The notes under the pieces: generated by a model | Told to the model about the DNA's origin: nothing | Databases searched by the model: none | What the model saw: the letters and a program-made list of their open reading frames with translations, nothing else | Position numbers and translations under genes: made by a program | Shown: positions 33,802-44,810 of the stretch, piece by piece | Numbering within the stretch: the first letter of the stretch is position 1 | Layout of the letters: each line of letters opens with the position of its first letter | From: Adiantum capillus-veneris | Taxonomy: Eukaryota > Streptophyta > Polypodiopsida > Polypodiales > Pteridaceae | NCBI GenBank assembly: GCA_014529385.2 | Contig: CM043944.1 | Span: 48,524,768 to 48,588,767, forward strand | Length of the DNA: 64,000 nt | Reading direction: 5' to 3'

Positions 33802-34169
33802 GGGTCCTTGCTGAGCAATCAAACATGACAAATAGGACTCAATGTGCTGGATTGTCTTATGGGGTCATTAAAGGTCTCACACCTCATTTTCTATTTCCAT
33901 CATCCCCCATTGGCACAAATCATACATACTTGGCATTCTCACTAGTTGGTGCACCCCTGACATGCATATATTGGATAAAATAGGTGCACATAATCCTCTA
34001 CAAACAAATAATGACATTCAATCTCATTGTGAATTGCAAGAAGGCTCCCATGCGACTTTTGTGTCAATGCACATATGCACTCATCTTGTCAGTAATGACC
34101 ATCTCCAAAATTCTCATCCCAAAAAACACCATTGCATGCATTTCAAGCAATGAGAAAAAATCCTTCACT
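33800..34169. other. Intergenic, nothing recognised
   Basis: Two overlapping short frames without similarity to anything I know; base composition is AT-rich. Confidence 0.3.
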
Positions 34170-34730
34170 CCAATGTAGAGCTCTCATTATGTGTTCTTAG
34201 ACTAGTGCTACCTTCATGCATTCATTACTCTGTAAGACACTCACTTTGATTTATGAAGATGCTGATATTGGCTCTTGGAACTATTTTGTTCTCTGCAAGT
34301 AAAGTGCTACCTTTTGAATTGTCAAGTGCAGTTGAAGAGAATAAGGATTTTGCTCGGATCTAGTACTCCGCACACAAACAGAAGGGACACTTTACTTCAC
34401 TTGAAAGAACTGAACTGAACTGAGAGAAAGAGAGAGACAAGAGAGAAAAGAGACGACACAGGGATGTCGGGTCCCAACCCCCAAGGTCCCCCTTGCTCTA
34501 TTGCCAGAGCAAGTACTTTCATTATTCTTGCACAATGCTGATACAATGACTAAATGTTGAGATGCTGATGCTATTGATGCACAATGTAGAGCTCTCGTTT
34601 TGTGTTCTTAGACTAGTGCTACCTTCATCCATTCATTACTCCGTGAGACTCACTTTGATTTATGTAGATGTTGGTATTGGCTCTTGGAACAACTTTGCTC
34701 TCTGCAAGTAAAGTGCTACCTTTTGAATGC
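34170..34730. repeat. Direct repeats flanking a family-E LTR fragment
   Basis: A block of about 150 bp starting near AATGTAGAGCTCTC at 34172 (with CTTAGACTAGTGCTACCTTC and GCAAGTAAAGTGCTACCTTT) recurs near 34582. Between them, 34355-34517 matches the family-E LTR piece at 14463-14625 in the same orientation. Confidence 0.75.
34355..34517 (-). repeat. Family-E LTR fragment, second copy
   Basis: GGATCTAGTACTCCGCACAC, GAAAGAACTGAACTGAACTG, AAAGAGACGACAC and CCCCCTTGCTCT appear in the same order as at 14470-14612. It lacks the part with the shared GGGGCGCC motif. Confidence 0.8.
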
Positions 34731-35195
34731 TACCACTTTAATCCTTGTCTAAATTCAAGTTGAAGCAACTATAGTCAATGATCTTTTTATTTACACTGGC
34801 ATATAGTTGTACTGTGTGCTAGGTGTGTCTAATAGGAATGACAAAAGCAAATGTTTGCTACTTTGCAATCGTTCCTCATGCTCGGCTCATTGTTATAAAA
34901 AAAATTTGCATGCTTCGATTGGTACGTATGCTTCCTCTTTGGTAAATTGATGGCATACGATCGTATTTAAGCTAGGTACGTCTTCTCAAAAGCAGCAGAG
35001 GAAGTCAACCTGCATGAAACTTTGCATGTTTTTGACTAACACATTCTTCATGTGTGCATGGCTTGCCTTTAGGCTTTAGCATCCCATGCTATAAGCTTGG
35101 AAAGATGGTCATTAAATTGTTTAGATGTCTTGGTCTTTAGATAAAGCATGGCACCTCTAGTTGGGAGGGGTGAATGATGTTTACACCTAGACATG
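34731..35195. other. Intergenic, nothing recognised
   Basis: AT-rich sequence with no convincing frame or repeat. Confidence 0.3.
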
Positions 35196-35470
35196 AACCT
35201 TTTGGACAAATTCTCACAGTAATTCCCACATTGTGACTTACCTCAACATCATGAGCTTCTATGAGGGAGGCACCGCATACCTAGCTAGGTATGATTGGGG
35301 CCAGGGGACCGTCGGCCCGCCCGCTTCTGTGAGGGAGCTAGGTATGCGGTGCCTCTCGAGCAGAAGCTCATGATGTTATTCATTGTATGAAAAACACTCT
35401 TTTCCTACATGAGAAAATTTCTAAATCTGCTAGTGAGACACGTGATCATATTATTGAAAACAAAATCTAG
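35196..35470. repeat. Foldback repeat, copy 1 (with spacer)
   Basis: AACATCATGAGCTTCT at 35245 pairs with AGAAGCTCATGATGTT ending at 35377; inside, GAGGCACCGCATACCTAGCT pairs with AGCTAGGTATGCGGTGCCTC. A spacer of about 45 bp, absent from copy 2, splits the centre. Homology to 57257-57470 extends on both sides (TTGGACAAATTCTCACA before it, a GAGAAAAT-containing block after it). Confidence 0.8.
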
Positions 35471-35836
35471 TGGTCCCATTAGTAGAAAAATTTAGAAAAT
35501 CCATGATGCCTTATGAACATAAACATGAACATGCTAGATAAATATTGTCTCAACGTTAAAGGGATCAATAATTCTTCTAAATTTTAGCATCTATGGTCTT
35601 GGATTTGTACTAATGACTTTGATGTAGAGTGTCTTCATGAATGCAAAGGTTGTCTCTATTCTCATAATAAGGTTACAATCATCTTATTCCTTTTATGGTG
35701 GTGCGACTCTTGTGAAAGAGTCCCTGCAGCTTGAGATTTTTTTAATTCATCCATCAAATAGATTTTTAGGCATCAAGGTACATTGACTCGACTCCTTCAC
35801 TTATATTTTCAATTTCTATGAGGTGCTTTTAATATT

Positions 35837-36030
35837 GTGAGGTGGACCTTAAATCATGAAATTATGCTTAAAAGCGGTTACATGCTTAGGATGACTTTTT
35901 TAAAACAATTTTATCACTTTCCAAGTCACCTCCCAAATTGTCACCAAAGTAGACTTTCTGTATCACCTTCTTTAGCCCGATCCATTAGGCAAGGATGCCC
36001 TTTAAGCCCTTTCCTTTTGCCCTTGCTACA
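35837..36030 (+). pseudogene. LINE reverse-transcriptase fragment, 5' part
   Basis: The plus-strand reading contains SLARSIRQGCPLSPFL, the well-known RT block of plant non-LTR elements just before the catalytic segment. Sequence upstream is too decayed to place. It is cut at 36030 by element F; the reading continues after 51517 with the expected alanine-threonine-histidine block, in a shifted frame. Inactive. Confidence 0.7.
36026..36030 (+). repeat. Target-site duplication CTACA (left copy, F)
   Basis: CTACA directly precedes the F LTR start TGTTCGGG. The same five bases follow the CA end at 51512. Confidence 0.85.
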
Positions 36031-36076
36031 TGTTCGGGTAAAGGTATATGTGCCTTGCTCGACCGTCCAGGCTATG

Positions 36077-36517
36077 TGTGACGGCCCGGGGGTTGGGCTC
36101 GTCATGTGGAGGTGCGTGGTGGGCGCTTTTGCCTTCAAAAGGGCCCGGCTTGGGTCAAGTGGGGGTTTGCCTTCAAGACGCCCGGCTTGGGTCGTGTTGT
36201 GTTTGCCTTCAAGGGGCCCGGCTCGGACGGGACCGGCTTGGGTCAAGTGGGGGGGTTTGTCTTCAAGAGGGCCCGGCTCGGACGGGACCGGCTCGGGTCA
36301 AGTGAGTCGGCGGCCGTGGTGTGTTTCGCGGGTCTTGCGTTCCGGGTCCCTAGCCCCACGTAGCCTCAAGCTCCCCCGCACTCACGGAGGGTCATAGCGT
36401 GCCCAGGGGAACCTTGCGCGGAGCCCCCACGGTGCATGAGTGCGTGGAGTGAGGCTAGTGTGTCTAGGTGGGGGGTCCCCTCCCGTGGTCGTTTTCGGGA
36501 GGCTCATACCCCTTATA
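36077..36517 (+). repeat. H 5' terminal repeat with internal minisatellite
   Basis: It contains three or four units built from the TTTGCCTTCAA block, GGGCCCGGCTCGG, GACGGGACCGGCTCGGGTCA and a GTGGGGG run. They create false Gly/Pro/Arg-rich frames. Strong GC richness contrasts with surrounding DNA. Confidence 0.85.
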
Positions 36518-37346
36518 TACACCCCCGGTTGAAGAAAGTTCGACGTCCTCGTCGAACGAAGGGAGAAAAGAGGGCTTGGCTATGCATGGGCCAAAGGTCT
36601 AAGGGATGCATATAGTGCAAAGTGCGTGAAAACTCTATCCGAATATGCAAGTAGATAGCATGCTTTGTTTTTGTAATTTTTGGAATAAAGTGTGTGTATT
36701 TTTGTGGGTTTTGGCAGAAGGCTGAAAAGATATGCTTTGAATATCCAAGTAGAATTCCCCATACTTGAGCATTCCCCAAAAAAGGTAACCCGGGGTGCGC
36801 AGAGCCACTTGCTGCGTTGGCCCGCGCGGAGACTTCTTGAAAGTCGAATTGGAGGTAAAGTCCGTCGCAATGCAGCCCTTGCGAAGTTGCAAGGAAACTT
36901 ACCGTCATTTTGACGCGCGTTGTAGACTTAGGCTGACGCTAGCTTTGGTTTCCAATCGCTGAATCTTGAATCGGGTAAGGTTACTTGGTTAGATGCAGTC
37001 TTTAGGTTGAAGTAGCTTTGGTCGTCATGACACCATGAAGGCTTTGGCTGAATCTTCAATCGTCAAACTGATCCCAGTTGGTCCCTGTGTGGACTTCATT
37101 TGGAGGGCTAGCTCGGTGCCCCTTTGGTCTCTTGTAGACTTGAATGGGTCTTCAGCTCAGCATAGGCGACAAAAGTGGCCGGGCGCGACGAACTAAGTTG
37201 AGTTAGTCCATCGCGTTTTTGTCTTTCTGATTTTGCTATAAAGAGCCCTGTTTGACTCGCATCTTTCCTTTGTGTTTGGAGTAGTGGTACCAAGTGTGAC
37301 GGCCCGGGGGTTGGGCGCGTCACGAAAAAAGGTAGCTGATACCAAG

Positions 37347-37832
37347 TGTGACGGCCCGGGTGTTGGGCTCATCATGTGGAGGTGCGTGGTGGGAGCTTTT
37401 GCCTTCAAAAGGGCCCGGCTCGAACGGGACCGGCTCGGGTCAAGTGGGGGTTTGCCTTCAAGACGCTCGGCTCGGGCGGGACCGGCTCGGGTCGTGTTGT
37501 GTTTGCCTTCAAGGGGCCCGGCTCGGACGGGACCGGCTCGGACGGGACCGGCTCGGGTCAAGTGGGGGGGTTTGTCTTCAAGAGGGCCCGGCTCGGACGG
37601 GACCGGCTCGGGTCAAGTGGGTCGGCGGCCGTGGTGTGTTTCGCGGGTCTTGCGTTCCGGGTCCCTAGCCCCACGTAGCCTCAAGCTCCCCCGCACTCAC
37701 GGAGGGTCATAGCGTGCCCTGGGGAACCTTGCGCGGAGCCCCCACGGTGCACGAGTGCGTGGAGTGAGGCTAGCGTGTCTAGGTGGGGGGTCCCCTCGCG
37801 TGGCCGTTTTTGGGAGGCTCATACCCCTTATA
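37347..37832 (+). repeat. H 3' terminal repeat
   Basis: Homologous to 36077-36517. It has extra GACGGGACCGGCTCGG units, which account for most of the length difference, and the shared tail from GGTCGGCGGCCGTGGTGTGT to the CCCCTTATA end. Confidence 0.85.
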
Positions 37833-37987
37833 CTATGGGCACCCGCTCACTGACCATCTTATTGGTTGTACATATATACAACAATAAGGAGTAGCTCACT
37901 TCAACCCTACTCTACCCACTTAGTGATCTACTCTCTCCCTCTCATCTTCTCACACGCACGTATACATAGCACCTCATCCACACCGCG

Positions 37988-38035
<48 letters not shown>

Positions 38036-38038
38036 TCA

Positions 38039-40011
38039 ATTGGATCTCGGAGCTCATAGCTCCCGACGCGTGCGCAACCCCTTTTGAGCTCTTGGCATCT
38101 TGGAGAATCATGATTTGCAAGTGAAAGCTTGAGGAGAATCGAGCAGGGAGCAGGATTCTGCAGAGTCTACCTGGCAGTGAAACAGGGGACCTTGGGAGTA
38201 AAGGGGGAGCTCACGAGCAAAGAATCAGGCAGTCGAACTGTAGGTATAGAACAGGTAACGAGTTGAATCGGACAATGGATCCCGCTAAATTGTGCAAGTG
38301 GACAATAGTGGTGGAGTCTTGAACCGAGCAAGGCTTGGAAGCATTGCAATCACAGGCACAAGCAAAATCGAGCAACAAAATCGAGGAGCTCTATAAAGAA
38401 TCGGCACTGAGCAAATGGGGAGTGCAATAAAGTGGGGAAATCTCCAAAGAAACGAGCAGCGAACAGCTCTATAGGCCTTGCAATTGCATGAGAGAAGTGA
38501 GTAAGACCTTGCAGCAAAGGAATTAAGCATCAAGCAACATTGAAGCAAGACAAAGTGCAGCGCTGACAAATTGGAGCTCTCGAGCAGCGACAGAGGAAGA
38601 GCAAAGGGAGTGTGTGGTGGTGTTTTATACACACACACACAAGTACGGATACAACTATTAGACCACAACCGCTTATCAATATTTTCAAGGCCTCCCGTTA
38701 ACATCAATTGACATCAGGCGGCAATGTTTTGTTTTGTCCACACTAGGTGGGATACACAACCTTACTAGGTTTCTGTCTGTGGGGCTTAATCCACACAGAT
38801 CCCCCCCCTTTTCAACGAGTGGCTCTTTTCCTCTCTAACCCATACTTGGGAATTATGTTGGGTTTACCCTCGCATCACTCCCCACTCTATGTTGCGTCTA
38901 CTCTAGCATCAGTCTCCACTCCCCGCGTTTACCCTTAGCCACTTTTTTCATTGTTTTTGTGTGTTCGCTTCCCAAAGACACACCTAATCAAACAAAAACA
39001 CCCCCCTAACTACTGGATTAACCATGGCGACTACCGTTGGATAGCATATACCTCGTGATGATGACACATCAAAGATGATTCGCCAAGATTGTGGCTCCTC
39101 AAAACATTTACCAACTGGGTATTTAAACCAGGTGAGGGTTGCTCTCACTTAGCCTTGGCTCTTGAGTTTGTCGTGTATGTATTTGAAAGAGATTTTTTGA
39201 GGGCCTAAAAATTTGCTTACTGTGTGGCTATGGAGATGGGTGAACATAAGGAGGCTTCACAAGTTGGTACTAAGCCAGAATAGATTTGTTTTTTTCTACT
39301 GCATTCTTTACAGTATTCTGCACCGCCTAAAGGTTGCTAGGTGTTGATATTTAATAATCCTTGGTATGAATACCAATTGATGACTGAAAATTATGATGGG
39401 AGGTTTTGGATTAATGGTGTTTTTTACCATGTACAAGTTGACTAGACTTGTAAAACTTGCATCGTTTTGTTTTTTTCCTGTACTCTGACGTAATACTGTG
39501 AAAGTGATTTGAAACTTACTGTGTTGACAGTTTGTTAGTAAAGAAAAGGGGAGTGAGGTTGAGGGTTGATATTGTATGCCCTTGGCATTTGCAGGGACAA
39601 CGATGCAATATTATGTAATGAGTGATGGTGCTCCTTGCCCCAGGGGCGTCAATTATCTGGCCTTTGATTTGGGGTTGATGGCTTATGCCGCTCTGTTGAT
39701 TACATACTATTGATACCACCTTTTATTGAGTAAACTATAGGATTGCTTTCGAAATAAGGATTCCACGTTTTTCTTTTTGGCTCACCAAAGGTCGGTCTTT
39801 TATTGTAATTCTTATGGCCGAGTAGAATGGGTAAAGTAAAATCTCTTCATTTGGTATGACACTTATTGATACAATCCAAGGTATGATGGGATACCTCTGA
39901 CCCTATTGAGGGGCTATAAAAGTTCAATTTTTGCTTGATTTACTTAGGCTAAGTCTGATGACTAAATCATGCAAAGGTATTTCTTATGGGTATTCAATGC
40001 CGAAAATTAGG
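38039..40011 (+). other. F interior, left part
   Basis: It begins with TGGATCTCGGAGC (38041-38053), a possible degraded tRNA-Met primer site. The remainder shows no copia protein motif on either strand. It has a short CA tract at 38629 and a GGGCTTAATCCACACA segment, nothing more recognised. Confidence 0.45.
40007..40011 (+). repeat. Target-site duplication TTAGG (left copy, G)
   Basis: TTAGG precedes the LTR start TGTTAACCCTCACG at 40012 and recurs at 48884-48888 after the right LTR. Confidence 0.92.
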
Positions 40012-40322
40012 TGTTAACCCTCACGCACATTCCTGTCACCTACGACAGACGCCGTATTATTTATTTGGTAGAGTCAGATACTTGGCTTGTCGGTCCAATT
40101 GAAAAAGGGTAGAGTGATCGCCGATTGAGAGGCGCACTCTAACAGGAACATTCAAGGGTTAGTTGGCTAAGTATGGGCACCCAAGTGTGAATGGGATGAG
40201 CTCATATAAAAGTCACCTAAACCTAAAAATCATTCATTCTTTCATTTGTGCAATTGAAGAGTGCTCTTGCTCCATCTCCATCTTCTCTTCTTCATCTCCT
40301 TGTGTGTGTGTGTGTGTGTGTG

Positions 40323-40401
<79 letters not shown>

Positions 40402-40591
40402 ATTGCGACGACGGCACGGTGGCGGTGAAGCGGTTGAGCGCGACAGCTCCTTCTTCTTCGCGGCGAGGAATCCTCCACTAAGGCGAGCGTAGGGCGGTGA
40501 GTGACACACCCTTGCTCTCTTGAGCTTGCTAGATTAGTTTAGTTGTGTATCGCCAAGTCCCTTGCATTGACACGTGTGACAGACGCGCACA
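40012..40591 (+). repeat. G 5' LTR with TG/GA microsatellite
   Basis: 580 bp. A (TG)n run (40302-40323) followed by (GA)n (40326-40400) lies near its middle. The sequences around it (GTGCAATTGAAGAGTGC before, CATTGCGACGACGG after) are the same in the 3' LTR. Confidence 0.92.
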
Positions 40592-40595
40592 TTTT

Positions 40596-40613
40596 TGGCG
40601 CCGTTGCCGGGGA
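40596..40613 (+). promoter_or_regulatory. Primer-binding site of G (tRNA-Asp type)
   Basis: TGGCGCCGTTGCCGGGGA, four bases after the LTR end, is complementary to the 3' end of plant tRNA-Asp and is the site used by Athila/Tat-like gypsy elements. Confidence 0.9.
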
Positions 40614-41348
40614 ATGCTTTGCATTAAGCTTGAGTAGCACTCTATGCTACTTTGTGGTGCATTTTGAATTGTAGGAAAGGTAGAGAAGGAAGGTGTGTGT
40701 GTTGAGAAGGAGTTTGTTTTGCTGCTGTGTATTGTCTTGTTAAAGGTACTGTGTTTTTTTTTTGTTAATAAGGTGTTGAAAGGTACTGTGTTTTCTCTAT
40801 GATAAGGTGTTAGAATTAAGGTAGTAGATCCATAATGTTAGTTCTGTGTAAAGTACAGTAAGTAGTTCTGTTAGCTAAGGAGTTGTTGTAGTAGTGTGTT
40901 AGTGTATAACAATAGCTGTATTAGTTGTAAGTAGGTAGGTTAGGTGTGTGTGTGCTCGCGCGCACAGTGCGGCCGCAAAGACCTTTAAAAAGAAAAAAGA
41001 AAAAATAAAATTAAAAGGTAGGACCAGGATCGGGAATATCCCCCAGACCCAAGCCCAAGCCCATGCTCAGGCTCAAGTCTCAGTCCCCCTTTAAAATTAC
41101 GTATTTTAGCCTCACGCGTAGGTAAAAATCGACCTTTTTGAGCACCAACGGAGCTTCGAGGAACCGAACACTGTGTTGTAAAGTACACTACAATCCCCTG
41201 AGCGATACGCTCGTTTCGAGTATTACATGCTCTAATCCAAAAATCGATCATTAAAAAATATAAAAAAACGAGTGAAAATGGACGCCTAAAACAGTAAGGG
41301 GTTAACCTTCGAAGTTATTCGCCGACGCTTGTAGGGTGCCAAAGGCAC
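40614..41348 (+). other. G untranslated leader
   Basis: Between the primer site and the first gag-like frame. Rich in GT repeats; no coding signal. Confidence 0.5.
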
Positions 41349-42920
41349 ATGTATCTGTGCTCTGGTCATGTGCTAGAGGCCGAGCAACTAGAGAGCATTT
41401 TGACTTACGCGAGTTCTCAATATCCACCTACCTTAGGTTCCGGGCCCTTGACAGGGACCCAAGGTAGTACAAACCAAGACCCAAACATAGCAGCTAGTGA
41501 CTCTTCCTCTGACTACGACGTCATGGAGGGTTTCCCAATGCCTAATCCTGATAGCTCAAGCCAAGACATCCATGCCATGGGCCCACGGTCCGGGCTGAGC
41601 ATGCTTAGCCGCTTGAAGGAAACTTTTAGTAGAGCCACTTGCTCTGAACATGGAGCTAATGATGTAAATGAGGGGGGTGGGAAAGTAAATTCTCCATTCA
41701 TGACCAATGTAAACTCTGTGCCCTTAGAAAATGTGCACGTGAATACTCTATTCACTGCACCCCCTGACTTTTGAGAACTATTCCCCTGTGAGGTTATATT
41801 ACCTGATGGTAGAAGCCTTGTTGAAGTGCAAGAGGTTGAGCGATATATCATTGCGGCTAGGGAAAAGGAAATTGAGAGCTTACGCAAGGCGGAGCAACGA
41901 AGAGAGTTAAAAGAGAAAGCTCCTATGTCAATATCTTTGCTAGGAGAGAAATCGAGTGCTCCGAAAATAGCAACTACTAAGGGTCAACTCATAGAGAGCC
42001 ACATTGCATCTAGTTCAAAGAACACCCCTAGCACCTCAAGCTTAGATGGAGCGTTCCTAAATGAGAACTAGGAGTACGAACTACAAACGGAAACTCTAAC
42101 TGACCTATACACAGGTCACACCTATCACGTGGGTTGGTTAGATGTCCTACAATCCACAACGGGTGCTACTAGTGTGGAGGATCAACAACAAAGATTTTGT
42201 GAGGTCATCCATAGGGTTATTGAGCTAGAGAGTCAGAACAAGGGGATCCACATGCCTTCAACAGGTCTCATGAGATTCTTGGATACAGGGAAAGCTAAAC
42301 AACCGACCTTATCACAAATGGAGACTCCCTCGGTAAGTCCGATGGATCCTCCATATGTTGTTTCACCAGGGGTCTCAGTGCAATCTGAGCCCACAAATGA
42401 TAGCTTTACCTTTCCAAGTCTAGCTCATCTTTCCCTTGATGATGCCACGGCTACCATGCCCACCCCAATGATGGGCATGCCAAGAAACACGCCATGGACC
42501 TCATTTGTTAGTAAAGCACCGCTACATGGTAGCTCAATGCCTGCAACAATACCTACAAGTGTGTACCAATCGTATACACCCATGGATCCTCGTACTCATG
42601 TAGTCCCTACCCCTCCCATTGTTTCAAGAACCTATACTCCACAACCACAACACCCAAGCTCTTATTTCCATGGGACCATATCGGCTAGCATTAGCATGTC
42701 ACATCCGACTTCTGCTATGCCTAGGGCCACACATATGAACTCTGGGCCGCCACATGACGCAACACCATACCAAACATGGAACCCAAGGGCTTCCTATGCG
42801 CCAAGCCCAAGGCCAATACCTACTCCACATGTAGTCTCTAGGGCACCTCCACCCACGATTCCTGCTCCACATGTAGTCTCTAGAGCACCTCCACCCACGG
42901 TTCCTGCTCACTTAGGTGAC
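41349..42920 (+). pseudogene. G gag N-terminal region
   Basis: Frames 41349-41774, 41826-42071 and 42129-43034 are in sequence on the plus strand, separated by stops (41772 and 42069). They carry a Ser/Thr-rich region, a charged coiled-coil-like stretch (YIIAAREKEIESLRKAEQRR) and a long Pro/Thr/Ser/Met-rich part with a repeated HVVSRAPPPT unit. Such regions precede the capsid in Athila/Ogre-like gags; the assignment is from position. Confidence 0.6.
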
Positions 42921-43668
42921 TTGGCAACATTTTCTCAAGCTATCGGTCGATCTATTGCTGAGAATATGCGTAACACGCCTGATAGAGAACCTAGAAGTAA
43001 GAGAGTACATAGCCAAGCTCACACAAAAATTTAGTGTAGACGGGGATGTGAGAAAGCATATCGAAGCGTTTGAACAAATTTGCAATTCTCTAGGAGAACA
43101 GAATGACCTGCATAATAATAATGCTTTAAGCCTAACCTTAAGTGGAAAGGCTGGGGATTGGTATAGAACCCTAAGGGTGGAAGAAAAAACGATTTACCCT
43201 ACTCTTAGGAGACTGTTCTTGAAAGAATACATACAAGAGGGAGTGCTTTGGGGTGTAGCCTCTCAACTCCAGAAAACCCAACGAGAGGAAGGAGAGTCGG
43301 TGAGAGACTTTATTAGTCACTTGAAGCATTTTAATTCTTGTTGTAATCCAAATGAGCGCTTCAATAATAATCAATTGGTTGATAGATTCATTAGGGGATT
43401 ACGACATGAGGATATCTACAATGGCCTAGTCATTAGAGGTATCACCACTTGGGAAGCAGTCACCACCAATGCGATCCAATTGGAGGATCATTTAATGATT
43501 CAAGAAGAAAGAGTGTCTATTGAGCCTAAATATATTAGCTCGCAAGCATCGGGGCATCAGCCAATGATCCTAAAGCCTATTCCTAAGGAGCTAAAGATGT
43601 CTGAGATGACTTTAGCAGATCTCACCAAGGCCATTCAAGAGAGCCTTAGAGACAATCTTGCTTCGTAA
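42916..43668 (+). pseudogene. G gag capsid domain
   Basis: A 250-residue frame overlaps the previous one by 119 bases in another frame, so a frameshift lies near 42980-43010. It contains the retrotransposon-gag pattern: HIEAFEQICNSL, LSLTLSGKAGDWYRTL, IYPTLRRLFLKEY, VRDFISHLKHFNSCC, and LVDRFIRGLRHEDIYNGL. These are strongly gypsy-like. A stop at 43666 ends it before the first knuckle pair. Confidence 0.8.
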
Positions 43669-43704
43669 AACAATCATATGTATCCAAGAAGGGAGAAACA
43701 ATGG

Positions 43705-44370
43705 TGCTCAGTATGCTATGGTCCGCATAGTACCAGTGAATGCCCTACTTTTAGAGTAAAATTCAATGGGAACTACAATGCCTGTGGGAGGTATGGTCAT
43801 CAAGCTTAGAATTGTATAGTATTTAAGCGCGCGATGGCCAAAAGACCACACACACCTCGAGTGCCTGCATTGATGCCGGACCCACCTCTTGAACAAGCGT
43901 CACAACACATGGTCCCTAGGGCCCAAAATGTTGTTCAAACAACACTCTTACCACCTCTAGTGCTAGGACCGCAACCACCACATCCGAGAATCACTTCTGT
44001 GAATCAAGTGCATTGTGAGTTATCCATTGCTTGTTTGGAAGCCTGTGAGGAAGATATAGACCTTAATATTGCCTATAGGATGGATGTGCTTGAAGAAAGT
44101 CCACAATACTACATGGAGGACTATTGGGGACAAGTCAAACCTGTCTATCAAGTAGCTGCTCTTGCTGCAAGAGGCCAAAATATCAATTACACAGCTAAGA
44201 GATCACCTCTTGAATGCTCTGAGTGTGGAGGTCCACATCGTGTGGCCGAGCGTCCTATTAGGCTACAAAAGAACGCCACACTAATGCAAACCAATCAAGC
44301 GAGCACATCTACAATGCCGATACTCATGTGTAATTGATGTGGCATAGATCATTTGATTGCCCAATGTCCA
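43705..44370 (+). pseudogene. G nucleocapsid region with two pairs of zinc knuckles
   Basis: Four knuckles are visible: CSVCYGPHSTSEC (43705), a broken second reading ACGRYGHQA-stop-NC (near 43780), CSECGGPHRVAER with the last Cys lost (44216), and CN-stop-CGIDHLIAQC (44329). They alternate C-x2-C-x3-H-x4-C and C-x2-C-x4-H-x4-C, as two pairs about 500 nt apart. Stops and lost cysteines make them inactive. Confidence 0.7.
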
Positions 44371-44810
44371 AATAATCCAAATGCACCGAAGATCACGCCA
44401 TTAAACTTGATTGAGGTTAAAGAGGAGCCATCACAAAGTAAACCTATGGTACCAGTAAAGGTACTCACATGATCGATGCTCCAAAAAAAAATATATATTC
44501 TTGAGGAAAGAGACACGACATTAATTGCCCAATCTCAGAAAAGAAGAAAACAAGAAGGAAGAGATCACAAAAAGCAGCGAAGTCAGACCCCAGTTCAAAG
44601 ACCAACATAGGGACTGGTGACGACCCCATATATATGAACGACGTTGAAGAGGATTTTGATTCAGGTGAAACCATGGAGACCAAAATGACCACTAAGATAG
44701 AAACCAACAAGGAAGATCTTCATGAGCCACAATGGCCAGGATCCAAGAAGAACATAGGAACTTATCCAAACCATACAGAGGAGATCGAGTGAGTCAAGCA
44801 ATTAAGGAGT

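Larger units (their letters stand above)
36077..37832 (+). mobile_element. GC-rich miniature LTR element H, nested in the F LTR
   Basis: It starts TGTGACGGCCCGGG and ends TACCCCTTATA, flanked by CTATG on both sides (36072-36076, 37833-37837). Terminal direct repeats are 36077-36517 (441 bp) and 37347-37832 (486 bp). The 829-bp interior has no convincing coding frame. An extra 52-bp repeat of the LTR start lies at 37295-37346. Total 1756 bp. No clear primer site is seen after the first repeat, so whether it moved as a retrotransposon is inferred from its layout. Confidence 0.8.
36031..38038 (+). repeat. F 5' LTR, split by H
   Basis: GGTAAAGGTATATGTGCCTT then the GGCTATG segment, continuing after H with GGGCACCCGC, TTGGTTGTACATATATACAA, AATAAGGAGTAGCTCAC and ACTCTTCA, matches 51036-51246 and 51305-51512 block by block. 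The 3' part is expanded by a (CA)n run (37988-38030). Confidence 0.85.

Noticed and set aside
35941-37712. Gly/Pro/Arg-rich frames on both strands
   Set aside because: They follow the GC-rich minisatellite in the H terminal repeats and appear in all frames; no domain.
38285-38707. 140-residue minus-strand frame in the F interior
   Set aside because: Low complexity, no copia domain, and no support from neighbouring sequence.
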